Source of the DNA: Bacteroidales bacterium
GTDB taxonomy: Bacteria; Bacteroidota; Bacteroidia; Bacteroidales; VadinHA17
NCBI GenBank assembly: GCA_031285575.1
Contig: JAITVX010000117.1
Coordinates: 1 to 17,486 of the forward strand
Direction of reading: 5' to 3'
DNA: 17,486 nt
Positions 1 through 7,638 of the stretch are shown here, piece by piece. Numbering within the stretch: the stretch's first letter is position 1; each line of letters begins with the position of its first letter. A model generated the notes under the pieces. It did no database searches. It had not been told where the DNA came from and saw only the letters and a list, made by a program, of their open reading frames with translations. The position numbers and the translations under genes are program-made.

Positions 1-104
1 TCGCCCTGATCGCTGTAGCAAACAAACTGCTCAAAATCGCATTCGCTATAATCAAGTCGAAATCTAAATACAACAAAAATTATGCTCTAAAATTTGATTC
101 TTAA
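1..104 (+). CDS. IS110-family transposase, C-terminal end only (partial)
   Basis: The frame beginning at base 3 is open from the window edge to a TAA at 102-104. It encodes about 33 residues starting ALIAVANKLLKIAFAIIKS. This pattern (small-residue and KLL-rich helix, then the end of the protein) resembles the C-terminal tail of the Transposase_20 domain of IS110-type transposases, which use a RuvC-like DEDD catalytic domain and a C-terminal serine-containing domain. The catalytic parts lie outside the window, so neither activity nor completeness can be judged. The repeats that start about ten bases downstream fit the habit of some IS110 elements of sitting next to REP-like sequences. The identification rests on a short tail recognised from memory and is therefore moderate. 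Confidence 0.6.
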   Translation, partial: ALIAVANKLLKIAFAIIKSKSKYNKNYALKFDS

Positions 105-530
105 CACAGTTCTTTGCGAGCCGCAGGCGAAGCAATCCAGAGGTACGCAACATGGATTGCTTCGTCGTTCCTCCTACCAATGACATAATTGCGTAAATTA
201 TTGATTTTAAGCAAATATGTCATATCCGCATTATGCCCCAAAACTTTGGGGTGAACTCTCGCAAAGACGAACTCTCTTTTCCGTCATTGCGAACGCAGTG
301 AAGCAATCCATAACATAACCTGGATTGCTTCGTTGTTCCTCCTCGTAATGACGAACTCTCTTTTGCGTCATTGCGAGCCGCAGGCGAAGCAATCCATAAA
401 GCAACGCAAACAATGGATTGCTTCACTGCCTACCAATGACATAATTGCGTAAATTATTGATTTTAAGCAAATATGTCATATCCGCATTATGCCCCAAAAC
501 TTTGGGGTGAACTCTCGCAATGACGAAAAT
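105..530. repeat. Cluster of three REP/MITE-like inverted repeats with a duplicated 99-base block
   Basis: This gene-free stretch holds three related elements with the arms CGAAGCAATCCA / TGGATTGCTTCG. Arm positions are 128-139/153-164, 300-310/321-331 and 385-396/414-424. Two copies begin with GCGAGCCGCAGG (116 and 373), and the elements are edged by GTCATTGCG or AATGAC. After the first and third elements comes the same 99-base block (173-271 and 429-527, offset 256), differing at one base by my reading (A265 versus T521). Each block contains the hairpin CCCCAAAACTTTGGGG (236-251 and its copy). Short apparent peptides in this region are repeat artefacts. A related CGTCATTGCG palindrome occurs at 12848-12869, so the family is dispersed. 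Confidence 0.85.
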
Positions 531-570
531 TGGTACAACTAATTATGAGTACTTACTTATTAAATAAACG

Positions 571-578
571 TATATTTG
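571..578 (+). promoter_or_regulatory. Bacteroidota -7 element upstream of the Omp85-like gene
   Basis: TATATTTG fits the TAnnTTTG consensus and lies 52 bases before the start codon at 631. I see no convincing TTTG 19-21 bases upstream, so only half of the promoter is supported. Confidence 0.5.
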
Positions 579-630
579 CATCTGTATAAGGGATGCCGCA
601 AACGGTTCGGATTTCCTGAAAAAGAAAAAT

Positions 631-2574
631 ATGATTACAGCGCCAGCCGCAAAATACCGGAAAGCAGTAACTGCCGTGTTTACGGCAGTGCTGATTTTTG
701 TTTCGGCAAACCTTCATGCGCAGGGCGGGGCCAATGCGGCAGTAGTTGCGCCCCGAGGCTCGTATGTGCAGTTTCGCGACAGCGTTGCATACTTCACAAA
801 CGACTCGGTTATATGGGTTCCCTCGGGTGCCGACACCTACATTGTTAACGAAAACGACCGCACACAGAGCTTCTACGACACGCTGCGGGCACGGGCGCAG
901 CGCAGCGGGTTTACCCGCAGGCTGTACGACATCGTAATCGTTACCCCCGAAAGCCCGGCCCCAAAGGAAATTGAGAGGAAAAGCGACGACAGCTACCGCA
1001 CCTATTCGGGTCTGCAGATAAGGCGGATAGAGGTGCGGCGGCTCGACGTATTCGGCTCCGACATCAACAACCCTACCGTTTCAACAGGCCGACGGCAGAC
1101 CAATATTCTCAACCGCACACACATCAATACTTCGGAAAAGATAATAAGGAAAAACCTTCTGTTTGAGCCGGGCGATACCGTGTCGCCGCTCGTACTGAGC
1201 GACAACGAGAGGCTGCTTCGCGCCCTGTCTTACATCGACGACGCCCGCATATTCGTAGTGCCCGTTTCAGACGCGGAAGCCGACGTGGTGGTGGTTACAA
1301 AAGACGTATATTCCATCGGCATTAATTACGACTACGGCAGGCTTACGCGAGGCTACCTTGCCGTGTTCGACAAGAACATGCTTGGCTCCGGTCAGTTTAT
1401 TGAGTTAGGCTTTCCGTTCAACTTCGACGAATACGGCAGCCCCGGCTTCGGCTTAAAATATACGATGAACAACATACGCCGGTCGTTTATAGATTTTAAC
1501 GCCATTTACCGAAACGGTCTTGGCATAGAAACCCACGGAATCGTATTAAACCGTTCGCTGGTAGCCTCGGCAACAAAATATGCCGGCGGCATATCGATAG
1601 GGCGCACCGTTACAACCGAAGACCTCGACACAATGGCCGTTGCACATCCCCTCAGCTACAACCTTCAGGACTACTGGCTGCAGCGGTCGTTCCTGCTGCG
1701 GTCGTCGCCCGTTGAAAGAATAATAGTAGGCGCTCGATACTACAACAACAATATCTTTGCCCGTCCATTTATTTTTGCCGATTCGTACCACAGCCTCCAA
1801 AAGTACGAAGTGTTTCTCGGTTCGCTTACATACTCTCTGCAGCGCTACTACAAAACCAACCTCATTTATGCCTACGGCCGAACGGAAGACATACCGTTCG
1901 GCGGGCAGGCCACCATTACCTCCGGGCGTGAAGTAAACGAGTTCCGCAACAGAGTGTACGCCGGCCTCAATGCCTCCACCGGCAGGTCGGTGCGCCGCCT
2001 CGGCTATTTCTACGCCGGCGCCGCCATCGGAGGCTACCTCGGCGGCAACGTACCCGAACGCGGCATAATGTCGGTAAACGTAAACCACTTTTCCGACCTC
2101 ATCACATTAGGGCGATACAGAGTGCGCAACTTTGTAAACGCAGGCTACATGCGCGGTATCGACCGCTTCTCCGACGAATATATCAGCTTTGAAAGAGAAA
2201 ACAGCTTTTCCGGTTTCCGTAACGACACCATAAGAGGCAGCCGGCGGTTTACGATAGACTTCGAGTCGGCGCTGTTCTGCCCGTCCGACGTGCTGGGCTT
2301 CCGCTTCGTAGTGTATGCCTTTGCCGGCATGGGAACGCTGCACGGAGCAGGCGTATTCGACACGCATAACTTCAGCCTCGCCTCCGTTGGCCTTGGCATG
2401 AGGATAAGGAACGACAACCTGCTGTTCAAAACCATCCACATACGGCTTGCATATTTCCCAACCCGCCCCGAGTTTTCGCAGATGAACAGTCTGGCGGTAA
2501 CCCTGTCGGGCGAACAGCTGCTCGAACACCGCAACTTTGTACCGGGGCCGCCGGCAGTTATACAGTATCACTGA
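631..2574 (+). CDS. Omp85-like outer-membrane protein (POTRA-like domain plus beta-barrel)
   Basis: This 647-residue protein starts with a signal peptide: basic MITAPAAKYRK, a hydrophobic stretch, and cleavage probably after HAQ near residue 31. Residues about 125-230 read like a POTRA module (SEKIIRKNLLFEPGD, then an ERLLRALSYIDDA helix and a valine-rich strand). The rest is rich in alternating aromatic and polar strands with many Gly and Tyr, as in a 16-strand BamA/TamA-type barrel. Such proteins insert or translocate other proteins or lipids at the outer membrane. With only one clear POTRA it is not BamA itself; it resembles the uncharacterised BamA/TamA-like proteins common in Bacteroidota. 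The start at 631 is chosen because the signal peptide begins there. The specific substrate is unknown. Confidence 0.75.
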   Translation: MITAPAAKYRKAVTAVFTAVLIFVSANLHAQGGANAAVVAPRGSYVQFRDSVAYFTNDSVIWVPSGADTYIVNENDRTQSFYDTLRARAQRSGFTRRLYDIVIVTPESPAPKEIERKSDDSYRTYSGLQIRRIEVRRLDVFGSDINNPTVSTGRRQTNILNRTHINTSEKIIRKNLLFEPGDTVSPLVLSDNERLLRALSYIDDARIFVVPVSDAEADVVVVTKDVYSIGINYDYGRLTRGYLAVFDKNMLGSGQFIELGFPFNFDEYGSPGFGLKYTMNNIRRSFIDFNAIYRNGLGIETHGIVLNRSLVASATKYAGGISIGRTVTTEDLDTMAVAHPLSYNLQDYWLQRSFLLRSSPVERIIVGARYYNNNIFARPFIFADSYHSLQKYEVFLGSLTYSLQRYYKTNLIYAYGRTEDIPFGGQATITSGREVNEFRNRVYAGLNASTGRSVRRLGYFYAGAAIGGYLGGNVPERGIMSVNVNHFSDLITLGRYRVRNFVNAGYMRGIDRFSDEYISFERENSFSGFRNDTIRGSRRFTIDFESALFCPSDVLGFRFVVYAFAGMGTLHGAGVFDTHNFSLASVGLGMRIRNDNLLFKTIHIRLAYFPTRPEFSQMNSLAVTLSGEQLLEHRNFVPGPPAVIQYH

Positions 2575-2624
2575 TAAATGCAGTTTTGTTTTTAGGGCAC
2601 ATCAGTATTTAACAGGGAATAGTT

Positions 2625-2632
2625 TATATTTG
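2625..2632 (+). promoter_or_regulatory. Bacteroidota -7 element upstream of the glycosyltransferase
   Basis: TATATTTG matches TAnnTTTG and lies 38 bases before the ATG at 2671, so the glycosyltransferase may be transcribed separately from the upstream membrane protein. No well-spaced -33 TTTG is seen. Confidence 0.5.
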
Positions 2633-2670
2633 CAGTAAATGTTTTTTCAGAAACCAGACAAAAAAACAGT

Positions 2671-3447
2671 ATGCCGAAGATATCAGCCGTGATAATAACC
2701 TTCAACGAGGAGAAGTTTATAGGACGATGCCTCGATTCGCTGCAGGGTGTTGCAGATGAAATTGTGGTTGTAGATTCCTTCTCAACCGACCGAACCGAAG
2801 ATATATGCCGACAGTATGGCGCACTGTTTTTCACGCATCCCTTCGGGGGGTTTCGCGATCAGAAAAACCATGCGCTGTCGCTTGCGTCGTACAGCCATGT
2901 GCTTTCAATCGATGCCGACGAAGCGTTGAGCGAAGAACTGCGCAGTTCCATACTTGCAATGGGAGAAAACTGGAAATACGACGGCTATTTTGTGAACCGA
3001 AGGAATATCTACTGCGGGAAAAGAATAAAGTATTCGGGCTGGTATCCCGACAGGCAGTTGAGGCTGTTCAGCACCGGTGCCGGCGAATGGGGCGGGCACA
3101 ACATACACGAGCGGGTTGTAATGCACAGCGACTGTTCTGTCGGAAGGCTTGAAGGCGATCTGCTGCACTGGAACTTCACGTCGGTTGCCGAACATGTTGA
3201 GAAGATGAAGCATTACTCGGAAACATGCGCCCGCGAGTATCACAGGGCGGGAAAGAAAGCTTCTTTTTTTTCGCCTTTCGTACATGGCTTCTGGACTTTT
3301 TTTCGCACATACATACTGAATGCAGGGTTTCTCGACGGCAGGTATGGATGCATTATATGCTGGCTTAACGGTAAAACGGCGTATGTTAAATATAAACGGC
3401 TCCGTATCCTCAACAGGCAGAAAGGTGCATCGGTGAAAACTGCATAA
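2671..3447 (+). CDS. Family 2 glycosyltransferase, WaaE/KdtX-like
   Basis: This is a 258-residue inverting GT-A glycosyltransferase. The N-terminus carries the nucleotide-sugar fold signature (SAVIITFNEE, then IVVVDSFSTDRTEDI). The metal-binding DxD motif is DAD at residues 81-83 in LSIDADEAL. The central part (YPDRQLRLF, then HNIHERVV) and the length match the small GT2 group that adds glucose or a related sugar to the lipopolysaccharide inner core (WaaE/KdtX type). It lacks a signal peptide and should act at the cytoplasmic face of the inner membrane; the aromatic C-terminal helix near 205-235 may aid membrane association. The donor and acceptor sugars cannot be read from the sequence. No lipopolysaccharide genes adjoin it. 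Confidence 0.85.
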   Translation: MPKISAVIITFNEEKFIGRCLDSLQGVADEIVVVDSFSTDRTEDICRQYGALFFTHPFGGFRDQKNHALSLASYSHVLSIDADEALSEELRSSILAMGENWKYDGYFVNRRNIYCGKRIKYSGWYPDRQLRLFSTGAGEWGGHNIHERVVMHSDCSVGRLEGDLLHWNFTSVAEHVEKMKHYSETCAREYHRAGKKASFFSPFVHGFWTFFRTYILNAGFLDGRYGCIICWLNGKTAYVKYKRLRILNRQKGASVKTA

Positions 3448-3490
3448 GCAGCCTGGGCAATTATATCAGTGCGATAGCTGAAGTAATATC

Positions 3491-4519
3491 TTATTCTGCA
3501 GGCTCTGTAATGGGGCGGGATTCATAAAAATATTCCGGCATGTCTATTGCTGCGCCGAATCCTGGCAGTTTGCCATCTTCATAAGTCCAGGGGTCATCTC
3601 CCGGTGTTGCAAATACAAACAGTTCTGAAAATTTTATTGCGGCTATTTCCGATGCGGTACAGCCTTTGCCATCAGAAAGGTTGAAAGGATCGCTTACGGG
3701 GCTTTGAAGGGCTCCCTGTGCCTTGATTATCATTCCTGCAAAGGCTATATTGGTAAGCACGGTAAGGCTACCGCCATAATATCCAACTATACGCCTTACG
3801 CTTGTGCCGTTGGTTGCTTCTACAATTGCGTTCAGTGCGGCGCAGTTTTCAATCTGGCCGTTTATGCTGCCGCCCACTATGCCGCCCACATAAACCCTGG
3901 CGCTAACCGTGCCTGCCGTATAGCAGTTTTTTATACTGCTGAAGCAGACAGAGCCCGCCATTGCGCCTGCCTGATCTATCCCTTTAACATGGCCGGTAAC
4001 GTAGCAGTTTGCAATCATGCCGTTGTACATCATGCCGGTCAAGCCACCTACATCGAATTGACCTGTAACGTTCACATTTTCCAGACCAAGGTTTTTAACT
4101 GTTCCGGTTAAAAAACCAAACAGTCCTGAAAGTTCGCCGTCGCGGTTAATGTACAGCCCTGTGATTTTTTTCCCATTTCCGTTTAATACTCCGCCAAACG
4201 GAGTTGCATAGGAAGCGCCTATGGGAATCCATCCTTTACCATTGTTAAAGTTTGCGTTGGATGCGCCGTAGCCCGACAGGTCAATGTCTGCCGTAAGAAT
4301 GTAATGCTTATTTACGTAAGCGGCATCTTTTGAGTTTACTTTCCTTGCCAGTGAGTCAAGCTGAGCCGCAGTGGAAATCTGATATGGGGAGGCGGATGTT
4401 CCGTTTCCCCCGGCAAATTGTGCCGAAACTGTAACAGGCTGCAGGAACATTGCCAAAACCGCTATTGTCAAAACAGAAACTTTTACAGGAGAGCCTGAAT
4501 TTATTATGCAGTTATTCAT
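3491..4519 (-). CDS. Secreted GLUG-repeat protein
   Basis: This is a 342-residue exported protein. The N-terminus has a signal peptide with a hydrophobic core (VSVLTIAVLAMFLQPVTVSAQ) and likely cleavage after SAQ, near residue 34. It is followed by FAGGNGTSASPYQISTAAQL, the typical lead-in of GLUG proteins, and ILTADIDLSGYG. Residues about 105-255 hold repeats of the GLUG type (LSGLFGFLTGTVKNLGLENV, FDVGGLTGMMYNGMIANCYV, VGGIVGGSINGQIENCAA), expected to stack as a right-handed beta-helix. I see no lipobox and no clear type IX sorting domain. GLUG proteins occur in surface and adhesin-like proteins, but the binding target here is unknown. It is transcribed towards the glycosyltransferase gene, with only 43 bases between their stops. 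Confidence 0.8.
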   Translation of the reverse strand: MNNCIINSGSPVKVSVLTIAVLAMFLQPVTVSAQFAGGNGTSASPYQISTAAQLDSLARKVNSKDAAYVNKHYILTADIDLSGYGASNANFNNGKGWIPIGASYATPFGGVLNGNGKKITGLYINRDGELSGLFGFLTGTVKNLGLENVNVTGQFDVGGLTGMMYNGMIANCYVTGHVKGIDQAGAMAGSVCFSSIKNCYTAGTVSARVYVGGIVGGSINGQIENCAALNAIVEATNGTSVRRIVGYYGGSLTVLTNIAFAGMIIKAQGALQSPVSDPFNLSDGKGCTASEIAAIKFSELFVFATPGDDPWTYEDGKLPGFGAAIDMPEYFYESRPITEPAE

Positions 4520-4736
4520 GTTACTTAAAATTATGATTCAACATTTCATGTAATAGTATTTTGTATCACGCCATCAAGCGTAAAAATAAAATATATTTTT
4601 GAATATTGTATAAACTCCAACAGATTTTACGAATAAAAGAAGTCGAAGCAGTACATTTTGAATGATGCATACAGACACCTCAGCATAATTAACCAAAAGC
4701 AGGGATACCGAGGCATATATTTACCAATATTATGGG

Positions 4737-4768
4737 ATTGCGGGGGTGTAATAATAGCAGGAACTTTG
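4737..4768 (+). promoter_or_regulatory. Candidate promoter of the flavodoxin gene
   Basis: ATTG at 4737-4740 is followed after 20 bases by GAACTTTG at 4761-4768, an imperfect TAnnTTTG with TTTG intact. Spacing and position (41 bases before the ATG at 4810) are right, but the TA is replaced by GA. The rest of the 290-base divergent gap (4520-4809) is AT-rich; I saw no convincing promoter for the minus-strand GLUG gene there. Confidence 0.35.
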
Positions 4769-4809
4769 CAGCATCAGAAAACAAATAATTTTTTAAAATA
4801 AAAACAGAT

Positions 4810-5313
4810 ATGAGCAAGATTGGAATTTTCTACGGTTCATCGAGTGGCAATACGGAAGATGTTGCCAGAAAGATTGCAGAAAAGTTGGGCGTTGGCAGCG
4901 CAGATGTTTACAATGCTGGCAACGCCAAAGCGAGTGATTTAACGGCTTGCGATGTGCTGCTGCTGGGTAGCTCCACGTGGGGGCTGGGCGATTTGCAGGA
5001 CGACTGGGTAGATTTTGTCAAAACGGTGGCTTCCGCCGATTTGTCTGGCAAAAGAGTTGCCCTGTTCGGATGCGGCGACTCGTCGTCCTATCCCGACACC
5101 TTTTGCGATGCGATGGGTAAAATCTACCGGGCCATCAGCGGCAAGGCAACCGTCATCGGGTTTACCGGCACGGACGGTTATTCGTTCGATGCTTCCGAAG
5201 CAGTCGAAAACAACCGGTTTGTTGGGCTGGCGCTCGACGAAGACAACGAAAGCCACCTCACCGAAAGCCGCATCGAAGCATGGACGGCGCAACTCGAAAA
5301 AGAAATGGCATGA
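4810..5313 (+). CDS. fldA: Long-chain flavodoxin
   Basis: This 167-residue FMN protein is a soluble low-potential electron carrier that can replace ferredoxin. The phosphate-binding loop is GSSSGNT at residues 9-15. The two loops that sandwich the flavin are STWGLGDLQDDW, with Trp57, and FGCGDSSSYPD, with Tyr94 in the place of the stacking tyrosine. The insert in the last beta-strand (about residues 118-145, GFTGTDGYSFDASEAVENN) marks the long-chain class, and the length is usual for it. The next gene starts inside its stop codon (ATGA at 5310-5313), so the two are probably translated together. Flavodoxins are often induced under iron limitation, but I see no recognisable Fur box. Confidence 0.95.
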   Translation: MSKIGIFYGSSSGNTEDVARKIAEKLGVGSADVYNAGNAKASDLTACDVLLLGSSTWGLGDLQDDWVDFVKTVASADLSGKRVALFGCGDSSSYPDTFCDAMGKIYRAISGKATVIGFTGTDGYSFDASEAVENNRFVGLALDEDNESHLTESRIEAWTAQLEKEMA

Positions 5314-5651
5314 TGAGGGTTTTCAAATGCAGCCACTGTTCGCGTATTCATCTCGAAATAGGGAATACACAGATTCACTTCGATTCGTTTGCCGATTTGG
5401 AAAAGTACATGGCAAACCTCGATTCGATTGATGCGCCCTACTATGCCGACCTCAACCGCAAAGAGGGACGGACAAAAGTAATCATCCTTCCGCTCGACAA
5501 CAGCGGACATATTCAGCTGGGGTTCACCGAACAGGAGTTCGAGGATTTAAAGACGGTTGTCCGCAACTGGCTGATTACGGAGAGGGCAATATCCTCGATT
5601 CATGCCGGTTTTGCATTCGGAGGATGGAAGAAAGATGTTTACCTGAATTGA
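5310..5651 (+). CDS. Small CxxC protein of unknown function downstream of flavodoxin
   Basis: This is a 113-residue protein if it starts at the ATG at 5310, which overlaps the fldA stop by four bases; a second ATG follows at 5313. The upstream in-frame ATG at 5280 lies inside fldA and is less likely. The N-terminus RVFKCSHCSRIHLEIGNTQI has a CxxC pair (Cys7, Cys10) with two nearby histidines, a possible single half-site for metal or redox. Then come FDSFADLEKYMANLDSID and a hydrophobic core, IILPLDNSGHIQLGFTEQEF. From memory it resembles a small Bacteroidota-restricted family (DUF6686); I could not check this. The overlap with fldA suggests a linked role, but no function can be assigned. Confidence 0.8.
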   Translation: MMRVFKCSHCSRIHLEIGNTQIHFDSFADLEKYMANLDSIDAPYYADLNRKEGRTKVIILPLDNSGHIQLGFTEQEFEDLKTVVRNWLITERAISSIHAGFAFGGWKKDVYLN

Positions 5652-5722
5652 ATTGCGGTTTGAAAAAAAGTTATAGACGGTATTTGAAATATGAGAGACA
5701 ACAGATTAAAAACACCAGGAAT

Positions 5723-5932
5723 ATATCAGATTCCATATGGAATGAAGCAAATTCCATATGGAATAAATAATATTCTATATAGAATACTAAATATTCTATG
5801 TGGAATATTGAATATTCTACATAGAATATATCAAATTCTATATAGAATATTGAATATTCTACATGGAATATATAAAATTCCACATGGAATGTTATCAATT
5901 CTATGTGGAATATGTGTTGTTCCATATAATTA
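5723..5932. repeat. Ten-unit 21-bp tandem palindromic array
   Basis: Nine copies of a 14-base palindrome, consensus ATTCYAYRTRGAAT, start at 5730, 5751, 5772, 5793, 5814, 5835, 5856, 5877 and 5898, exactly 21 bases apart. A decayed tenth copy is at 5919-5932. The 7-base spacers are AT-rich and variable (for example GAAGCAA, ATTGAAT, ATATCAA). Within the palindromes all variation is by transitions, at positions 5, 7, 8 and 10. The array fills most of the 307-base gap between the small CxxC gene and the DUF2023-like gene. Because 21 is divisible by three, frames through it stay open and give false heptad-repeat peptides on both strands. It may be a multi-copy binding site or a minisatellite. 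Confidence 0.95.
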
Positions 5933-5958
5933 CTCAACAAAATGAACATGATACAGAC

Positions 5959-6300
5959 ATGGATAAACTGAAGCTCTTTTCGCACCTGATGTACGAATGT
6001 AAGAAAGGCATCCGCAGTGCAGCGCTCTGTACGTTGCAGAGCGAATGTGAAGCACCGGCTGTGGCAAAACTCGAAACCAACCGGATGGCTTACCTTGTAT
6101 GTCCCGTAAACAGCCATAAGATAAATATTTTTTTCGGGGACAGGATTTGTATTGATGTGCTCAGGGGCTTTTGCAGTAAACCTCTGAACAGGCTTTCGCC
6201 TGAAGAAGATTTCATGCTTGGCGCCATTCTGGGATACAGTGTTTGCGAGCAGTGCCGGCGATACTGCAAAAAGAAGACCGGAAGCACAACAAACGCCTGA
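5959..6300 (+). CDS. DUF2023-like protein
   Basis: This is a 113-residue protein starting at the ATG at 5959 (MDKLKLFSHLMYECKKG). The frame is also open upstream, but there it only reads through the palindromic array, so the internal start is preferred. Recognised features are ECKKGIR near the start, INIFFG in the centre, KPLNRLSPEEDFMLGAILGY, and the cysteine-rich end VCEQCRRYC (Cys96, Cys99, Cys103), which match my recollection of the DUF2023 family found next to flavodoxin genes in Bacteroidota and Helicobacter. The protein has eight cysteines, so a metal or redox role is plausible but unproven. The palindromic array separates it from the fldA pair. Confidence 0.8.
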   Translation: MDKLKLFSHLMYECKKGIRSAALCTLQSECEAPAVAKLETNRMAYLVCPVNSHKINIFFGDRICIDVLRGFCSKPLNRLSPEEDFMLGAILGYSVCEQCRRYCKKKTGSTTNA

Positions 6301-6397
6301 TAACGTTTTTTTATGCTTTGCATTCAAGTACGACAACACATATAAATAAAAATTAACCGTACTTTTACAGTTAATTTTAAATAAAATATTACAGGCT

Positions 6398-6868
6398 ATG
6401 AATGACGACAGAATATTGTTATGTAAAGCAATTGAAATTGCAAAACAGGGTATTGAAAAAGGATGCGGCCCCTTCGGAGCTGTTATAGCAAGGGATGGCG
6501 CAATACTTGCCGAAGCGAGTAACAGGGTAACGCTCGACTCTGATCCTACCGCCCATGCCGAAGTGGTTGCAATAAGACAAGCGGCAGCATCATTAAAAAG
6601 CCACGACCTTGGCGGATGCACCATATACTGCTCGTGCGAACCATGCCCCATGTGTCTCGGCGCAATCTACTGGGCTGGCATACCCCGCGTAGTTTACGCA
6701 TGCGACAGAAGCGACGCTGCAGCGGCCGGATTCAGCGATAAGGATATTTACGACGAAATAATGCTCGACCCCGCACAGCGTAAAATCACCTTTAAACACA
6801 TTGCCGGAGCCGGAGGAGAAGAAATATTCAAAGCATGGGAACAATACGAAAGCAAAATACCATATTGA
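6398..6868 (+). CDS. guaD: Guanine deaminase (CDA-fold nucleoside deaminase)
   Basis: This 156-residue zinc enzyme is predicted to convert guanine to xanthine and ammonia in purine salvage or catabolism. It has the deaminase signature HAE (His53, proton-shuttling Glu55) and PCPMC (Cys83, Cys86), which bind and activate the zinc water. Length and residue numbers agree with Bacillus subtilis GuaD as I remember it, and the following AIYWAGIPRVVYA and DAAAAGFSD segments are also GuaD-like. The C-terminal part (about 125-156, ending QYESKIPY) corresponds to the tail that swaps between subunits in GuaD. TadA-type tRNA deaminases share the motifs but not this C-terminus. The next gene begins immediately after its TGA. 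Confidence 0.88.
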   Translation: MNDDRILLCKAIEIAKQGIEKGCGPFGAVIARDGAILAEASNRVTLDSDPTAHAEVVAIRQAAASLKSHDLGGCTIYCSCEPCPMCLGAIYWAGIPRVVYACDRSDAAAAGFSDKDIYDEIMLDPAQRKITFKHIAGAGGEEIFKAWEQYESKIPY

Positions 6869-7387
6869 ATGACCTCCGGGCACAAAATATGCCGCAGCTT
6901 CTATACAAGAGACGTTCTTGAAGTAGCCCCCGACCTCTTGGGTAAAGATATTGTACTGCGCCTTGACAACGGAACATTTATCAGGCATCAGGTTACCGAT
7001 GTGGAGGCTTACAGTGGCTCGGAAGATAAAGCCTGCCATGCCTCAAAAGGGAAAACCCGCCGCACTTCGGTAATGTTTGAAGAAGGAGGGCTATTATATA
7101 TGTATCTCATTTACGGTATGTACTGGATGATGAATATTGTTACAGGCGACAGGGATAATCCCCAAGCCGCATTGATAAGAGGAGTAGCAGATATTTCAGG
7201 GCCGGGCAGACTGACCAGAGCGCTATCGATTGACGGCTCGTTCAACGGCGAAGACCTTACAGTTTCAGACAGGATATGGCTTGAATACACAGAACAGAAA
7301 CCATGTTTCAAAACCGGCCCGCGGATTGGAATAGATTATGCCGGCGACTACTGGAAATCGGTTCCATGGCGATATTACGTTGGTTAA
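6869..7387 (+). CDS. mpg: 3-methyladenine DNA glycosylase, AAG/MPG family
   Basis: This 172-residue base-excision repair enzyme should flip out and remove alkylated or deaminated purines such as 3-methyladenine and hypoxanthine. The active-site segment TDVEAYSGSEDKACH contains Glu46, equivalent to catalytic Glu125 of human AAG, and His57, equivalent to His136. LYMYLIYGMYWMMN contains Tyr82, at the place of the intercalating Tyr162. The C-terminus (FKTGPRIGIDYAG, then VPWRYYV) is the usual end of bacterial members, and the length is slightly short but complete. The ATG follows the guaD stop with no gap, so co-transcription and coupled translation are likely. The pair joins two purine-directed activities, though the link may be no more than operon convenience. 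Confidence 0.93.
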   Translation: MTSGHKICRSFYTRDVLEVAPDLLGKDIVLRLDNGTFIRHQVTDVEAYSGSEDKACHASKGKTRRTSVMFEEGGLLYMYLIYGMYWMMNIVTGDRDNPQAALIRGVADISGPGRLTRALSIDGSFNGEDLTVSDRIWLEYTEQKPCFKTGPRIGIDYAGDYWKSVPWRYYVG

Positions 7388-7580
7388 AATAATTGAAGTT
7401 TGTTCGTTTATTTAGCATGAGTTTTACGAAGTTATGTAGCTGTATTTACTTCAGACGACAAGTATAATGTTTATGGTTTTTTCACACATAAATGAGGCAA
7501 TAAATGCACACATGTTTTTCATATAAAAAAGGGAAAATGAAAATATTTTTTTGTACCGGCCATATTTATTTATTTCAGAA

Positions 7581-7611
7581 TTTGTTGATTCCCAAAAAAG
7601 ACATATCTTTG
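7581..7611 (+). promoter_or_regulatory. Promoter of the rimP-nusA-infB operon
   Basis: TTTG at 7581-7584, a 19-base gap and TATCTTTG at 7604-7611 make a perfect match to the Bacteroidota pattern TTTG-N19-TAnnTTTG. Transcription should start near 7616-7619, giving a leader of roughly 50 bases before the rimP start at 7667. Upstream (7388-7580) the sequence is AT-rich and I see nothing else in it. Confidence 0.8.
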
Positions 7612-7638
7612 CGGCAACTGTTAGGAGAACAATATGCC

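Noticed and set aside
220..426. Minus-strand frames over the REP cluster (peptides such as LWIASPAARNDAK)
   Set aside because: These peptides are typical false translations of the CGTCATTGCGAG...GCAATCCA repeat family.
2570..2592. ACTG...CAGT with a T-rich tail after the Omp85-like gene, considered as a terminator
   Set aside because: The stem is only four base pairs around a seven-base loop, too weak to call.
5723..5932. CRISPR array
   Set aside because: The spacers are 7 bases and the repeats 14 bases, far below CRISPR sizes, and no cas genes are present. The 42-bp array has conserved rather than unique spacers.
5691..5945. 84-codon plus-strand frame made of IPYGI/ILYRI heptads
   Set aside because: It is almost entirely a translation of the 21-bp array, with equally open frames in other phases and on the other strand. 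There is no clear start signal.
5671..6651. Long minus-strand open frame of 326 codons with repeated FHMEF/FYIEY-like heptads
   Set aside because: It crosses the palindromic array, where a 21-base period keeps frames open, and it overlaps the well-supported DUF2023-like and guaD genes on the opposite strand. The non-repeat part matches nothing I recognise.
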